Below, in pieces: positions 16,019-23,291 of a stretch of 64,000 bases of DNA; position 1 is the stretch's first letter; each line of letters begins with the position of its first letter. This DNA is from Flavobacteriales bacterium (lineage in GTDB: Bacteria > Bacteroidota > Bacteroidia > Flavobacteriales_F > PHOS-HE28). The stretch spans positions 1 through 64,000 of the forward strand of contig JABWBQ010000004.1 of assembly GCA_013360395.1 (NCBI GenBank). The letters are read 5' to 3'. A program made the position numbers and the translations under genes. The notes beneath the pieces are model-generated. The model was not told where the DNA came from, did no database searches, and was given only the letters and a program-made list of their open reading frames with translations.

Positions 16019-16491
16019 GCACGGAGATCAAGACCGACATGGATCAGCGCACCCTCGTGCTCACTCGGACCTTCAAGGCACCGCGCGAGCTCGTCTTCGA
16101 AGCATGGACGCACCCCATGCACCTGGTGAAGTGGTGGGGGCCCATGGATTTCACGCTACCCCATTGCGAGCAGGATTTCCGGATGGGCGGTCAATACCGC
16201 TTCTGCATGCGTGCTCCAGATGGCAGCGATCATTGGGTGCGTGGCGAGTACACCTACATCGATCCTCCGTCGCGGCTGGTGTTCACGTGGCTGCGCGAGG
16301 ATGCCGAAGGCGACATCTGGTGCGATACCGTGGTTTCCATCACACTTGAAGAGGTCAAGGGGGGCACCTTGCTCACCCTGGAGCAGACCACCTTCGCCAC
16401 CGTGGCGCATTGCGAGGATCACACCTTTGGCTGGAACCAATGCCTGGACCGGTTGGTGCATTTCGTCATTCAACTTGCTCAGAACGATTGA
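16015..16491 (+). CDS. SRPBCC (AHSA1-like) ligand-binding protein
   Basis: A 158-residue SRPBCC protein: LTRTFKAPRELVFEAWTHPMHLVKWWGP, FRMGGQYRFCMRAPDGSDHW, and GGTLLTLEQTTFAT. The start at 16015 gives an ATGA overlap with the alkD-like stop, showing translational coupling. The upstream extension of the open frame reads the alkD-like gene in another phase. Confidence 0.88.
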   Translation: MSTEIKTDMDQRTLVLTRTFKAPRELVFEAWTHPMHLVKWWGPMDFTLPHCEQDFRMGGQYRFCMRAPDGSDHWVRGEYTYIDPPSRLVFTWLREDAEGDIWCDTVVSITLEEVKGGTLLTLEQTTFATVAHCEDHTFGWNQCLDRLVHFVIQLAQND

Positions 16492-16494
16492 AGC

Positions 16495-16944
16495 ATGGCA
16501 CAGTTGCAACCCGAGCGGAAGAAAGCCAAGGCGATGATCGACGCACACCTGGCCGCCTTGCCGGAACCCAAACGCGCCGACCTGCAAGCCTTGCATCACC
16601 TCCTGACCGGCAAACTGGCGGAGAAGGAACTTTGGTTCTCCGACGGACGGAACGCCGAAGGCCGCGTGGTCACCAACCCCACCATCGGCTACGGTTCGTT
16701 CCTGATGAAGTACGCTGGCGGCAAAACGGCGGAATGGTTCCGCATCGGCACCTGCGCCACCAGCTCGGGGATCTCGGTGTACATCCTCGGGCTGGCGGAC
16801 AAGTCCCACTTGAGCACCGCCTACGGCAAGCGACTGGGCAAAGCGAAGGTCACCGGCTACTGCATCAGCTTCAAGGCCCTGAAGGACATCGACCAGGACG
16901 TGCTGGAAGAGGCGATCTGCTTCGGCCTGGCGCAAAAGGACTGA
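16495..16944 (+). CDS. DUF1801 domain protein
   Basis: A 149-residue protein with LAALPEPKRADLQALHHLL, KELWFSDGRNAEGRVVTNPTIGYG and ISVYILGLADKSHLSTAYGK. This matches DUF1801-like small folds but is more divergent than the copies at 1.2 and 18.3 kb. It begins 3 bp after the SRPBCC stop, so it is on the same transcript. Function unknown. Confidence 0.75.
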   Translation: MAQLQPERKKAKAMIDAHLAALPEPKRADLQALHHLLTGKLAEKELWFSDGRNAEGRVVTNPTIGYGSFLMKYAGGKTAEWFRIGTCATSSGISVYILGLADKSHLSTAYGKRLGKAKVTGYCISFKALKDIDQDVLEEAICFGLAQKD

Positions 16945-16987
16945 TCTTTTCGTAGATCCCTCAAACACTCCAACAACACCCTGAACC

Positions 16988-17485
16988 ATGAAATCCCAAC
17001 GCTTCCAAACCTGCCTGTGGATAGACGGCGACGCCGAGAAGGCCGCCAAGTTCTATCTGGGCATATTCCCCAAGTCGCGCATCGTGGCCCGGATCCCGGT
17101 GACGCCGGAGGTGAGCGCGGCCAACGGCATGCAGGTCGGCTCGACGCTGTGCACGGAGGTCGATCTCGATGGCCAGCGCTTCCTGGTGCTCAGCGGACGC
17201 CCGTCCATGATCATGCCCAGCATGGCCGTGTCGCACATCATCCTGTGCAAGGACCAGATGGAAGTGGACCACTACTGGAAGAAGCTCGGCGCGGGCGGCC
17301 CCAAGGAGATGCAGAACTGCGGCTGGCTGCAAGACAAGTACGGTGTCACCTGGCAGGTGGTGCCCATCCGCCAGATGGAGATGGTGAAGAGCCAGGATCA
17401 CAAGAAGGTGGACCGCATGATGAAGGCCATGATGCCTATGAAGAAGATCAACTTGGCCAAGTTGGAGCAGGCGTTCAAGGGATGA
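16988..17485 (+). CDS. VOC-superfamily (PhnB-like) protein
   Basis: A 165-residue protein with FQTCLWIDGDAEKAAKFYLGIFPKSRI, GQRFLVLSGRPS and DKYGVTWQVVPI, the vicinal-oxygen-chelate (3-dmu-9 3-methyltransferase-like) pattern. Such proteins bind small molecules or metals in a paired beta-alpha-beta-beta-beta fold. Whether the metal ligands are intact is not clear. The following 174 bp hold an inverted repeat and no gene. Confidence 0.85.
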   Translation: MKSQRFQTCLWIDGDAEKAAKFYLGIFPKSRIVARIPVTPEVSAANGMQVGSTLCTEVDLDGQRFLVLSGRPSMIMPSMAVSHIILCKDQMEVDHYWKKLGAGGPKEMQNCGWLQDKYGVTWQVVPIRQMEMVKSQDHKKVDRMMKAMMPMKKINLAKLEQAFKG

Positions 17486-17502
17486 TGAGGGCGGATACTT
17501 TA

Positions 17503-17572
17503 CCACAGAGGCACGGAGGACACTGAGCATTGGATCCAGCGGTTTACCTCTGTGTCCTCTGTGCCTCTGTGG
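17503..17572. repeat. Inverted pair of CCACAGAGG-type repeats
   Basis: The left arm (17503-17528) CCACAGAGGCACGGAGGACA and the right arm (17547-17572) are reverse complements except for a few bases, separated by 18 bp. The transcript could fold into a long hairpin and possibly act as a terminator between the VOC and YdeI-like genes. It matches the solo unit at 15241. Confidence 0.7.
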
Positions 17573-17659
17573 TGAGCTCAATCGACCTGATCGCATGCAA
17601 CTACACTGCAGTTCTCGCCGCCAGTTTCAACTACTGACCCGCATTCCACCCTTCACTGA

Positions 17660-18256
17660 ATGGCAACCAAGAAGAAACCATCAACGAGCGACCCCGTGAT
17701 CCTCAGCTTCGAGACACCTGCGGAATGGGACGCCTGGCTCACCAAGAACCACGCATCCTCCACGGGCATCTTCATCCGCATCGGCAAGAAGGATAGCGGC
17801 ATTCGCTCCATCACGGCGCCGGAGGCTTTGGAAGTGGCGCTTTGTCACGGCTGGATCGACGCCATTCGCAAAGCGGGAGACGAGAAGACCTTCCTTCAAC
17901 GCTACACGCCGCGCGGCCCGCGCAGCATCTGGAGCGAGATCAACAAAAAGAAGGTGCAGGAACTGATGAAGGCCAAGCTGCTGCGGCCGGCCGGCATCGC
18001 CGCCGTGGAGCGCGCCAAGGCCAACGGCCAATGGGCCAATGCCTACGCACCCGCCAGCACGATCACCGTGCCGCCCGATCTGGCGGCCGCGCTGAAGAAG
18101 AACAAGAAGGCCCGCGCCTTCTTCGAAACGCTGAAGGGCAGCAACCGCTATGCTTTCCTGCATCGGCTGGTCACCGCGAAGAAGCCGGAAACGCGCGCCA
18201 GGCGCCTGGAGACCTTCATCGGCATGTTGGAGCGCGGAGAAGTGTTCTATCCGTGA
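17660..18256 (+). CDS. YdeI/OmpD-associated family protein
   Basis: A 198-residue protein matching bacteriocin-protection / YdeI-like proteins: FETPAEWDAWLTKNHASSTGIFIRI, EALEVALCHGWIDAIRKAGDE, RYTPRGPRSIWSEINKKKV and the helical ending RARRLETFIGMLERGEVFYP. Such proteins have been connected with antimicrobial-peptide tolerance, but no mechanism is established. No signal peptide is present. It lies in the small-molecule tolerance island. Confidence 0.85.
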   Translation: MATKKKPSTSDPVILSFETPAEWDAWLTKNHASSTGIFIRIGKKDSGIRSITAPEALEVALCHGWIDAIRKAGDEKTFLQRYTPRGPRSIWSEINKKKVQELMKAKLLRPAGIAAVERAKANGQWANAYAPASTITVPPDLAAALKKNKKARAFFETLKGSNRYAFLHRLVTAKKPETRARRLETFIGMLERGEVFYP

Positions 18257-18276
18257 ATCACTGAACCCACCCGCCC

Positions 18277-18711
18277 ATGGCTTCGCTTCAGAAGAAACCC
18301 GCGAACACCACCGACTACCTGGCCTTTCTGCCCGCGGATCAGCGCAAGGCATTAGAGCGCCTGCGCAAGCAGATCCTGGCCGCAGCACCGGGCGCTGATG
18401 AGCATTTCGGCTACGGTCTGCCTGGATTCAAGTACAACGGACATCCCATGCTGTACATCGGCGCGGCGAAGAACCATTGCGCCTTGTACGGGTCGGTGCC
18501 GGTCGGCTTCAAGGAACGGCTGAAGGACTTTACCGTGAGCAAGGGCGCGATCCAGTTCACACCGGAGAAGCCGTTGCCTCCGGCGCTTGTGAAGGACATC
18601 GTGAAGGCGAAGTGCGCGGAGATCGAGGTGCGGTGGCCTGTGCGGAAGGTGAAGGTGGTGAGAGGGGTGAGAAAGGTGAAGAAGGCCCGGAGCGGCGCGA
18701 AACGGGTTTGA
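18277..18711 (+). CDS. DUF1801 iron-chaperone-like protein
   Basis: A 144-residue DUF1801 protein with TTDYLAFLPADQRKALERLRKQI, ADEHFGYGLPGFKYNGHPMLYIGAAKNHCALYG and KGAIQFTPEKPLP, closest to the frataxin-like (YdhG) type. The C-terminal tail is strongly basic (about 30 residues of K, R and V). It starts 20 bp after the YdeI-like stop. Confidence 0.85.
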   Translation: MASLQKKPANTTDYLAFLPADQRKALERLRKQILAAAPGADEHFGYGLPGFKYNGHPMLYIGAAKNHCALYGSVPVGFKERLKDFTVSKGAIQFTPEKPLPPALVKDIVKAKCAEIEVRWPVRKVKVVRGVRKVKKARSGAKRV

Positions 18712-18715
18712 TCCC

Positions 18716-19183
18716 ATGACCATGGAAGATCGCGAAGTACACACCACACGGACCATCGCTGCACCCAGGGAGCGTGTGTTCACGGCCTGGACCGACCCCG
18801 TGCAACTCGCGCGTTGGTGGGGGCCGAACGGCTTCACCAACACCATCCATCGCTTCGAGCTGAAGCCGGAAGGCGTGTGGGACTTCACCATGCACGGCCC
18901 GAACGGCCAGGACTTCCACAACACCTGTGTCTTCAAACTGATCGAGCCGCCGGGCTACCTGGAGTTCGACCACCTGAAGGAGATACACTTCTACAAGGCC
19001 ATGGTACACTTCATCGAAGTGGATGGCGGCACCCGCATCGAGTGGACCATGCGCTTCGACACGGCGAAGGAGCTCGCACCGATCCGCAGCTTCATCGAGC
19101 GCGCGAACGAGGAGAATATGGATCGCTTGGAGGCGATCCTGTACGGGCGGGAAGTTTCCCGCCCCAACGTATCCAACCCATGA
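18716..19183 (+). CDS. SRPBCC (AHSA1-like) ligand-binding protein
   Basis: A 155-residue SRPBCC protein (TRTIAAPRERVFTAWTDPVQLARWWGPNGF, ELKPEGVWDFTMHGPNG, RIEWTMRFDTAKE). It ends in an ATGA overlap with the DoxX-like gene. A second in-frame Met at 18722 could also be the start. RWWGPNGF is also present in the copy at 13.7 kb, so these two are close paralogues. Confidence 0.88.
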   Translation: MTMEDREVHTTRTIAAPRERVFTAWTDPVQLARWWGPNGFTNTIHRFELKPEGVWDFTMHGPNGQDFHNTCVFKLIEPPGYLEFDHLKEIHFYKAMVHFIEVDGGTRIEWTMRFDTAKELAPIRSFIERANEENMDRLEAILYGREVSRPNVSNP

Positions 19184-19557
19184 AACGCACCAACATTACC
19201 TACTGGATCATCACCGCGCTCTTCAGCGCCTTCATGATCTTTTCCAGCCTCGGAGGCATCGTACTTGATGAACAGACCGTGGCCATGCTCCACGACCACT
19301 TGGGCTATCCACTTTACTTCATCCGGCTGATCTCCGTGGCCAAGATCATCGGGGCCATCGCCATCCTGTTGCCGTTCGTGCCGGCCCGTGTGAAGGAATG
19401 GGCCTACTTCGGCTTCTTCATCGACCTAGTGACCGCCGCATATTCCTTCCGGGCCGTGGGCGATCCGGTGAGCGGCTGGGCGCCCATGTTCCTGTTCATC
19501 GGCGTGCTCATCACCGCTTACCTTATGCACCACAAACGGCTCGCCGCCAAGGCCTGA
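19180..19557 (+). CDS. DoxX-like small membrane protein
   Basis: A 125-residue protein with four hydrophobic helices: ITYWIITALFSAFMIFSSLG, YFIRLISVAKIIGAIAILLP, EWAYFGFFIDLVTAAYSF and MFLFIGVLITAYLM. This is the DoxX-like (DUF4870/DoxX superfamily) layout. It starts in an ATGA overlap with the preceding SRPBCC gene, so the two are translated together and may function together. The frame that runs further upstream belongs to the SRPBCC gene in another phase. Confidence 0.82.
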   Translation: MKRTNITYWIITALFSAFMIFSSLGGIVLDEQTVAMLHDHLGYPLYFIRLISVAKIIGAIAILLPFVPARVKEWAYFGFFIDLVTAAYSFRAVGDPVSGWAPMFLFIGVLITAYLMHHKRLAAKA

Positions 19558-19581
19558 GCATCACCAACGCCTGAACCGACC

Positions 19582-20103
19582 ATGATGTACCTACTCCTCG
19601 GCCTGCTGGCCATCATCGCCCTGGTGCTCATCGCGGCCGCCATGAAGCCCAACACCGTCCACTACGAGCGGAGCACCGTGATCAACGCAGCACCGGAGCG
19701 CATCCTGCCGCATGTGGCCGATTTCCACAAGTGGTCCGCCTGGAGCCCATGGGACAAACTGGACCCGGATATGAAGCGTAGCTTCAGTGGCGCGGAGAGC
19801 GGTGTGGGCGCGCGCTATGCCTGGGTCGGTAATAAAAAGGTGGGCGAAGGCACCATGGAGGTACTGGAGGCCGGGCCGCAAGGGGTGAAGGTGGACCTGC
19901 GCTTCCTGAAGCCGTGGAAGTCAGAGTGCATCACGCACATCCGTTTCGTTCCGCAGGCCGGCGGCACGCAGGTGCGCTGGGAGATGGACGGCCCCAACCT
20001 GTTCATGGGCAAGGTCTTCAGCCTGTTCGTGAACATGGACAAGATGATCGGCAAGGACTTCGAGACGGGTCTGGCGGGGTTGAAAGCGGTGGCGGAGCGT
20101 TGA
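19582..20103 (+). CDS. Membrane-anchored SRPBCC (polyketide-cyclase-like) protein
   Basis: A 173-residue protein with an N-terminal membrane helix (MMYLLLGLLAIIALVLIAAA) followed by an SRPBCC domain: YERSTVINAAPERILPHVADFHKWSAWSPWDKLD and GTQVRWEMDGPN. It is the only anchored SRPBCC protein here, with the domain presumably on the cytoplasmic or periplasmic face depending on topology. It follows the DoxX-like gene by 24 bp and ends the array. Confidence 0.85.
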   Translation: MMYLLLGLLAIIALVLIAAAMKPNTVHYERSTVINAAPERILPHVADFHKWSAWSPWDKLDPDMKRSFSGAESGVGARYAWVGNKKVGEGTMEVLEAGPQGVKVDLRFLKPWKSECITHIRFVPQAGGTQVRWEMDGPNLFMGKVFSLFVNMDKMIGKDFETGLAGLKAVAER

Positions 20104-20134
20104 TCCCGATGCAGGGTCGGCAACCTCGTTGGGG

Positions 20135-20557
20135 TCAGCGTTTCACCGCGTACTTCAACAGAAAGGCCATGGGATCCAGGACCGCCATGTCCGCAAAATG
20201 CCAGTCCCGCTTGTCGTAGGTCACGATCGCGCTGCATCCCGCATCCGCCGCAGAGAAATACTGGAAGCCGTCCTCTATGTCGGTGATGCGCGGATCGGCG
20301 AAGGTGCGCTCGACCGCCTTCGGACCCATGGTGGTCACCTTCAGCTTTTCGGCAAGCAGGGCCACTTTCTTTCGAGCCGCCTTGCGCCCGTTCTTCTTCT
20401 CGGCGAAATAGGCGCCGATGGCCAGGCAGAGCGGTGAGGTGTACACCTCGAAACGCTTGTCGTCGGCCAGGCTGAGCACCCGGGCGCAGGCACCGAAGCG
20501 CGGGTATTCGTTGCAGAGCACCGTGACCAGGATATTGGCGTCGAGGAAGATGCGCAT
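20135..20557 (-). CDS. PIN-domain toxin (VapC-like)
   Basis: A 140-residue PIN-fold RNase: MRIFLDANILVTVLCNEYP carries the first catalytic Asp (D6), TDIEDGFQYFSAADAGCSAIVTYDKRDWH supplies the later acidic cluster. PIN toxins cleave tRNA or rRNA when the antitoxin is lost. The gene lies 92 bp downstream of a ribbon-helix-helix-like antitoxin gene, with a purine-rich inverted stretch between. Confidence 0.87.
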   Translation of the reverse strand: MRIFLDANILVTVLCNEYPRFGACARVLSLADDKRFEVYTSPLCLAIGAYFAEKKNGRKAARKKVALLAEKLKVTTMGPKAVERTFADPRITDIEDGFQYFSAADAGCSAIVTYDKRDWHFADMAVLDPMAFLLKYAVKR

Positions 20558-20649
20558 GGAATGCGTAAGCAGGGGAAAAAGAGAGAAGGTGAGAAAGAGA
20601 GAAGGTGAAAAGGCTGCTCAGTTCCTTACTTTATCACCTGTTCACTTCT
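20558..20649. repeat. Purine/pyrimidine-rich imperfect inverted stretch between PIN toxin and antitoxin
   Basis: GAGAAGGTGAGAAAGAGAGA (left) faces CACTTCTTCACCTCCTTC (right), which is largely complementary. The RNA could form an imperfect hairpin that lowers toxin translation relative to antitoxin. No open reading frame fits. Confidence 0.4.
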
Positions 20650-20910
20650 TCACCTCCTTCTACTTTTCAGGTAATCCTTTTTCAGGTTCCGATCCGCGGC
20701 GTTCTTGCGTACGTAGGTGGCCTCGCCTTCCGCCACCTGGCTGATCCAATCGCTCACGGGCAGTTCATCCAGGCTGCGATAGCGCTTGTCGGTCACCTTG
20801 CTCAGCATGAACTCGATGAGCCGCGACAGGCTGATGTTGTTCGCTTCGGCGAAGGCCTTGGCCCGCTCGGCCACGTCTGCATCGAAGCTGAGGGTGAGCT
20901 TGGTGTCCAT
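20650..20910 (-). CDS. Antitoxin for the PIN toxin (DUF6364-like)
   Basis: An 86-residue protein with MDTKLTLSFDADVAERAKAF and ANNISLSRLIEFMLSKV, a ribbon-helix-helix-type N-terminus with an alternating beta strand, and a flexible charged C-terminus (DRNLKKDYLKSRRR) that would wrap the toxin. It resembles DUF6364 antitoxins. Autorepression at the palindrome in its promoter is expected. Confidence 0.8.
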   Translation of the reverse strand: MDTKLTLSFDADVAERAKAFAEANNISLSRLIEFMLSKVTDKRYRSLDELPVSDWISQVAEGEATYVRKNAADRNLKKDYLKSRRR

Positions 20911-20928
20911 GGCAGATCATTTACACGG

Positions 20929-20958
20929 CAAAAGTACTACATAAATACGTATAAACAA
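20929..20958 (-). promoter_or_regulatory. Toxin-antitoxin promoter with central palindrome
   Basis: On the minus strand TTG (20956-20958), a 19-bp spacer and TACTTTTG (20929-20936) form a canonical TTG/TAnnTTTG promoter, 18 bp before the antitoxin start. The spacer contains the 8-bp palindrome ATACGTAT (20945-20952), a candidate operator for the antitoxin. Confidence 0.7.
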
Positions 20959-21074
20959 GCACCGCCGGGATGGCCGGATCGGCGTGGCCGATGGAGGGAC
21001 CTGCGCCACCGTTCGGGATCCACCCCAGCATGGTCGTCGCCGTTGTGGCGGTGGAAGGCACCGCCCCCGCCCGA

Positions 21075-21082
21075 TACCTTTG
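21075..21082 (+). promoter_or_regulatory. TAnnTTTG -7 box (TACCTTTG) for the 21 kb SRPBCC gene
   Basis: TACCTTTG is 6 bp before the ATG at 21089, giving a very short leader. It supports that ATG over the upstream part of the open frame. Confidence 0.5.
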
Positions 21083-21088
21083 CTGTCC

Positions 21089-21592
21089 ATGGGAACCCTC
21101 ACCGACCAACGCACCCGCAACAACGTCCACACACCCGCACCGGACGAGATCCGGATCACGCGGGTCTTCAACGCGCCACGCGAGCTGGTGTGGCAGGCCT
21201 GGACCACGCCCGCCATGCTGGTGCATTGGTTCGGCTGCGCGGCCTTCAGCATCATCGATGCCGTGGCGGATGTGCGCGTGGGCGGCCGCTGGCGCGTGGT
21301 GATGCGCGCACCGGACGGCGTGGACTATCCCGCCTACGGCGAGTACACCACCGTGCGGCCCGTGGAGCACCTGGCCTTCACGCACCAATGGGAGAAGCAG
21401 GTGGTGGAGGTGAATCCGGCCAACCACCGCACGCAAGTGACGGTGGACCTGCATGACGAGGGCCAACATACGCGCATGGAGTTCCGGCAGACGGGCTTGG
21501 CCACGGAGGCCTCGCGCGACAGCCACATCGGCGGGTGGTGCGATAGCATGGATGCGCTGGGCGCGGCACTGGGAGCGCGCTTCAGAACATGA
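21089..21592 (+). CDS. SRPBCC (AHSA1-like) ligand-binding protein
   Basis: A 167-residue SRPBCC protein (ITRVFNAPRELVWQAWTTPAMLVHWFGC, VRVGGRWRVVMRAPDGVDYP, TRMEFRQTGLATEASRDSHIGGW). The sixth SRPBCC in the region, but it has its own promoter box and is separated by the PIN pair. The C-terminal segment with SRDSHIGGWCDSMDALG is typical of the AHSA1 group. Confidence 0.87.
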   Translation: MGTLTDQRTRNNVHTPAPDEIRITRVFNAPRELVWQAWTTPAMLVHWFGCAAFSIIDAVADVRVGGRWRVVMRAPDGVDYPAYGEYTTVRPVEHLAFTHQWEKQVVEVNPANHRTQVTVDLHDEGQHTRMEFRQTGLATEASRDSHIGGWCDSMDALGAALGARFRT

Positions 21593-21661
21593 TCCCGATG
21601 CTGGGGGCATCGGACAAAGGCTGGCGGGGCCGGTGCCTCCTGCCCAAGGCGCTTCAGCGCC

Positions 21662-22303
21662 TCAGTATTTGAGCAGCTTGAAGGCGTGCGTCCACTGGTT
21701 CCGGATGAACCCCGGGATACACCAGAGCATGCACAGCGGCTCGATGGCGCGCGCTGCCTCCACGCCGCCCATGTCCTCGGCCTCCCAGCCGAAGTCGGTC
21801 AGGATCGCCGCCACTTGCGCCTTGGCCGCCGCGTTGTTGCCGCAAATGAACATGGTGGGGCGGACGCCTTTGAAATCAGGGTCCACCATGTACGCATTGC
21901 CCACGCTGTTGAAGGCCTTGACCAGGTTCGCCCGGGGTGATGCGCGCTGCAGGCGCTCCATCAGACTTTCGTCCAGGCTGGTGAAAAAGCGCAGCACCCC
22001 GTTGTCCGGCGGCGCGTCGGCGATGGGGTTGGTGGTGTCGATCACCGTCTTGCCCGCCAGGTCATCGGCATCGCACAGTCCCAGCGCGGCCTCGGCGGCC
22101 GTTCCCTTGCTGCTCAGCACGATGATGTCCGCCCAGCTCCCCACCTCCTTGTGGGAGCCCACGCGTCCGTCCGGGTTCTTGTCCAGCCAATCGGCCACCT
22201 TCGCCGGGGTGCGGGTGGCGATGGTCACTTCATGGCCGTGCTTCAGAAAACCCGTGGCGAGCACTTGGCCCACCATGCCTGTGCCGAGGATGCCGATCTT
22301 CAT
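21662..22303 (-). CDS. NAD(P)-binding F420-type oxidoreductase (NADPH-dependent reductase-like)
   Basis: A 213-residue Rossmann protein: MKIGILGTGMVGQVLATGFL is the dinucleotide-binding motif (GxGxxG), ATRTP suggests NADP specificity, and VIDTTNPIADAP and FNSVGNAYMVDP are typical of the F420-dependent NADP reductase superfamily. In bacteria without F420 such proteins reduce other small molecules. A TACCTTCG box is 22 bp upstream (22326-22333, minus strand). The gene is divergent from mazG. Confidence 0.85.
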   Translation of the reverse strand: MKIGILGTGMVGQVLATGFLKHGHEVTIATRTPAKVADWLDKNPDGRVGSHKEVGSWADIIVLSSKGTAAEAALGLCDADDLAGKTVIDTTNPIADAPPDNGVLRFFTSLDESLMERLQRASPRANLVKAFNSVGNAYMVDPDFKGVRPTMFICGNNAAAKAQVAAILTDFGWEAEDMGGVEAARAIEPLCMLWCIPGFIRNQWTHAFKLLKY

Positions 22304-22356
22304 GGATGTGCGAAGGATTGGTCCCCGAAGGTAGGACGCAGAAGGCCCGCATACAG

Positions 22357-22364
22357 CACCTTTG
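22357..22364 (+). promoter_or_regulatory. CACCTTTG -7-like box for mazG
   Basis: CACCTTTG (CAnnTTTG variant) is 4 bp before the mazG ATG, suggesting a nearly leaderless mRNA. The same octamer precedes the glutathione peroxidase gene. Confidence 0.35.
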
Positions 22365-22368
22365 CGCC

Positions 22369-23166
22369 ATGAACGGCAACGACCCCCGCGCGGTGGCCTT
22401 CCTCCGCCTGCTGGCGATCATGGACGATCTGCGTACCAAGTGCCCCTGGGACCGCAAGCAGACCCTGGAGACGCTGCGACCGCTGACCATCGAGGAGACC
22501 TACGAACTGGGCGACGCCATCCTGGAGAACGACCTGGAGGCGGTGCGCAAGGAGCTCGGCGACCTGCTGCTGCACATGGTGTTCTACGCCAGGATCGGGT
22601 CCGAGCAGGGGGCCTTCGACATCACCGATGTGCTGAACGGCATCTGCGACAAGCTGATCCACCGGCATCCGCACATCTACGGCGACGTGCAGGTGCGGGA
22701 CGAGGAGGAGGTGAAGGCCAACTGGGAACGGATCAAACTTGCCGAGAAGGGCGCGGACGGTGCCGCGGCCGAGCGCAGTGTGCTGGAGGGTGTGCCCAAG
22801 GGCCTGCCTTCCCTGGTGAAGGCCATGCGCATCCAGGACAAGGCCCGCGGCGTCGGATTCGACTGGGAACACCGGGACCAGGTGTGGGACAAGGTGCATG
22901 AGGAGCTCGCCGAACTGCGGCGCGAAGTGGACGCCGGAAGCGACCGGCGGGTGGACGAGATGGGCGACGTGCTCTTCAGCGTGGTGAACTACGCACGCTT
23001 CATCGGCGTCGATCCCGACGAGGCGCTGGAGCGCACCAACCGCAAGTTCATCCGGCGCTTCCGTTTCCTGGAGCGTGAGAGCCGCAAGGACGGACGCAGG
23101 CTGGGCGAGATGACCCTGGCCGAGATGGACGCCTACTGGGACCGGGCCAAGGAGGAGGAGCGCTGA
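22369..23166 (+). CDS. mazG: Nucleoside triphosphate pyrophosphohydrolase MazG
   Basis: A 265-residue MazG with two all-helical MazG domains. The first (about 20-110) contains CPWDRKQTLETL, IEETYELGDAI and KELGDLLLHMVFYA, the metal-binding EExxE/ExxD arrangement. The second (about 160-245) has VWDKVHEELAELRREVD and EMGDVLFSVVNYARF. It hydrolyses non-canonical or excess (d)NTPs to monophosphates. The ATG at 22369 is immediately after the promoter-like box. Confidence 0.92.
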   Translation: MNGNDPRAVAFLRLLAIMDDLRTKCPWDRKQTLETLRPLTIEETYELGDAILENDLEAVRKELGDLLLHMVFYARIGSEQGAFDITDVLNGICDKLIHRHPHIYGDVQVRDEEEVKANWERIKLAEKGADGAAAERSVLEGVPKGLPSLVKAMRIQDKARGVGFDWEHRDQVWDKVHEELAELRREVDAGSDRRVDEMGDVLFSVVNYARFIGVDPDEALERTNRKFIRRFRFLERESRKDGRRLGEMTLAEMDAYWDRAKEEER

Positions 23167-23291
23167 ACCCGGCCCTCCCGGTCGACGGTCGTCGAAACAA
23201 GCCTTGGGATGATCGCGTGTGCGGTCCCCTTGGCCGAGATCCGCTGGCGCACACGGCGTGGCAAGGCCACCTTGGGCCGAAACACACGACG

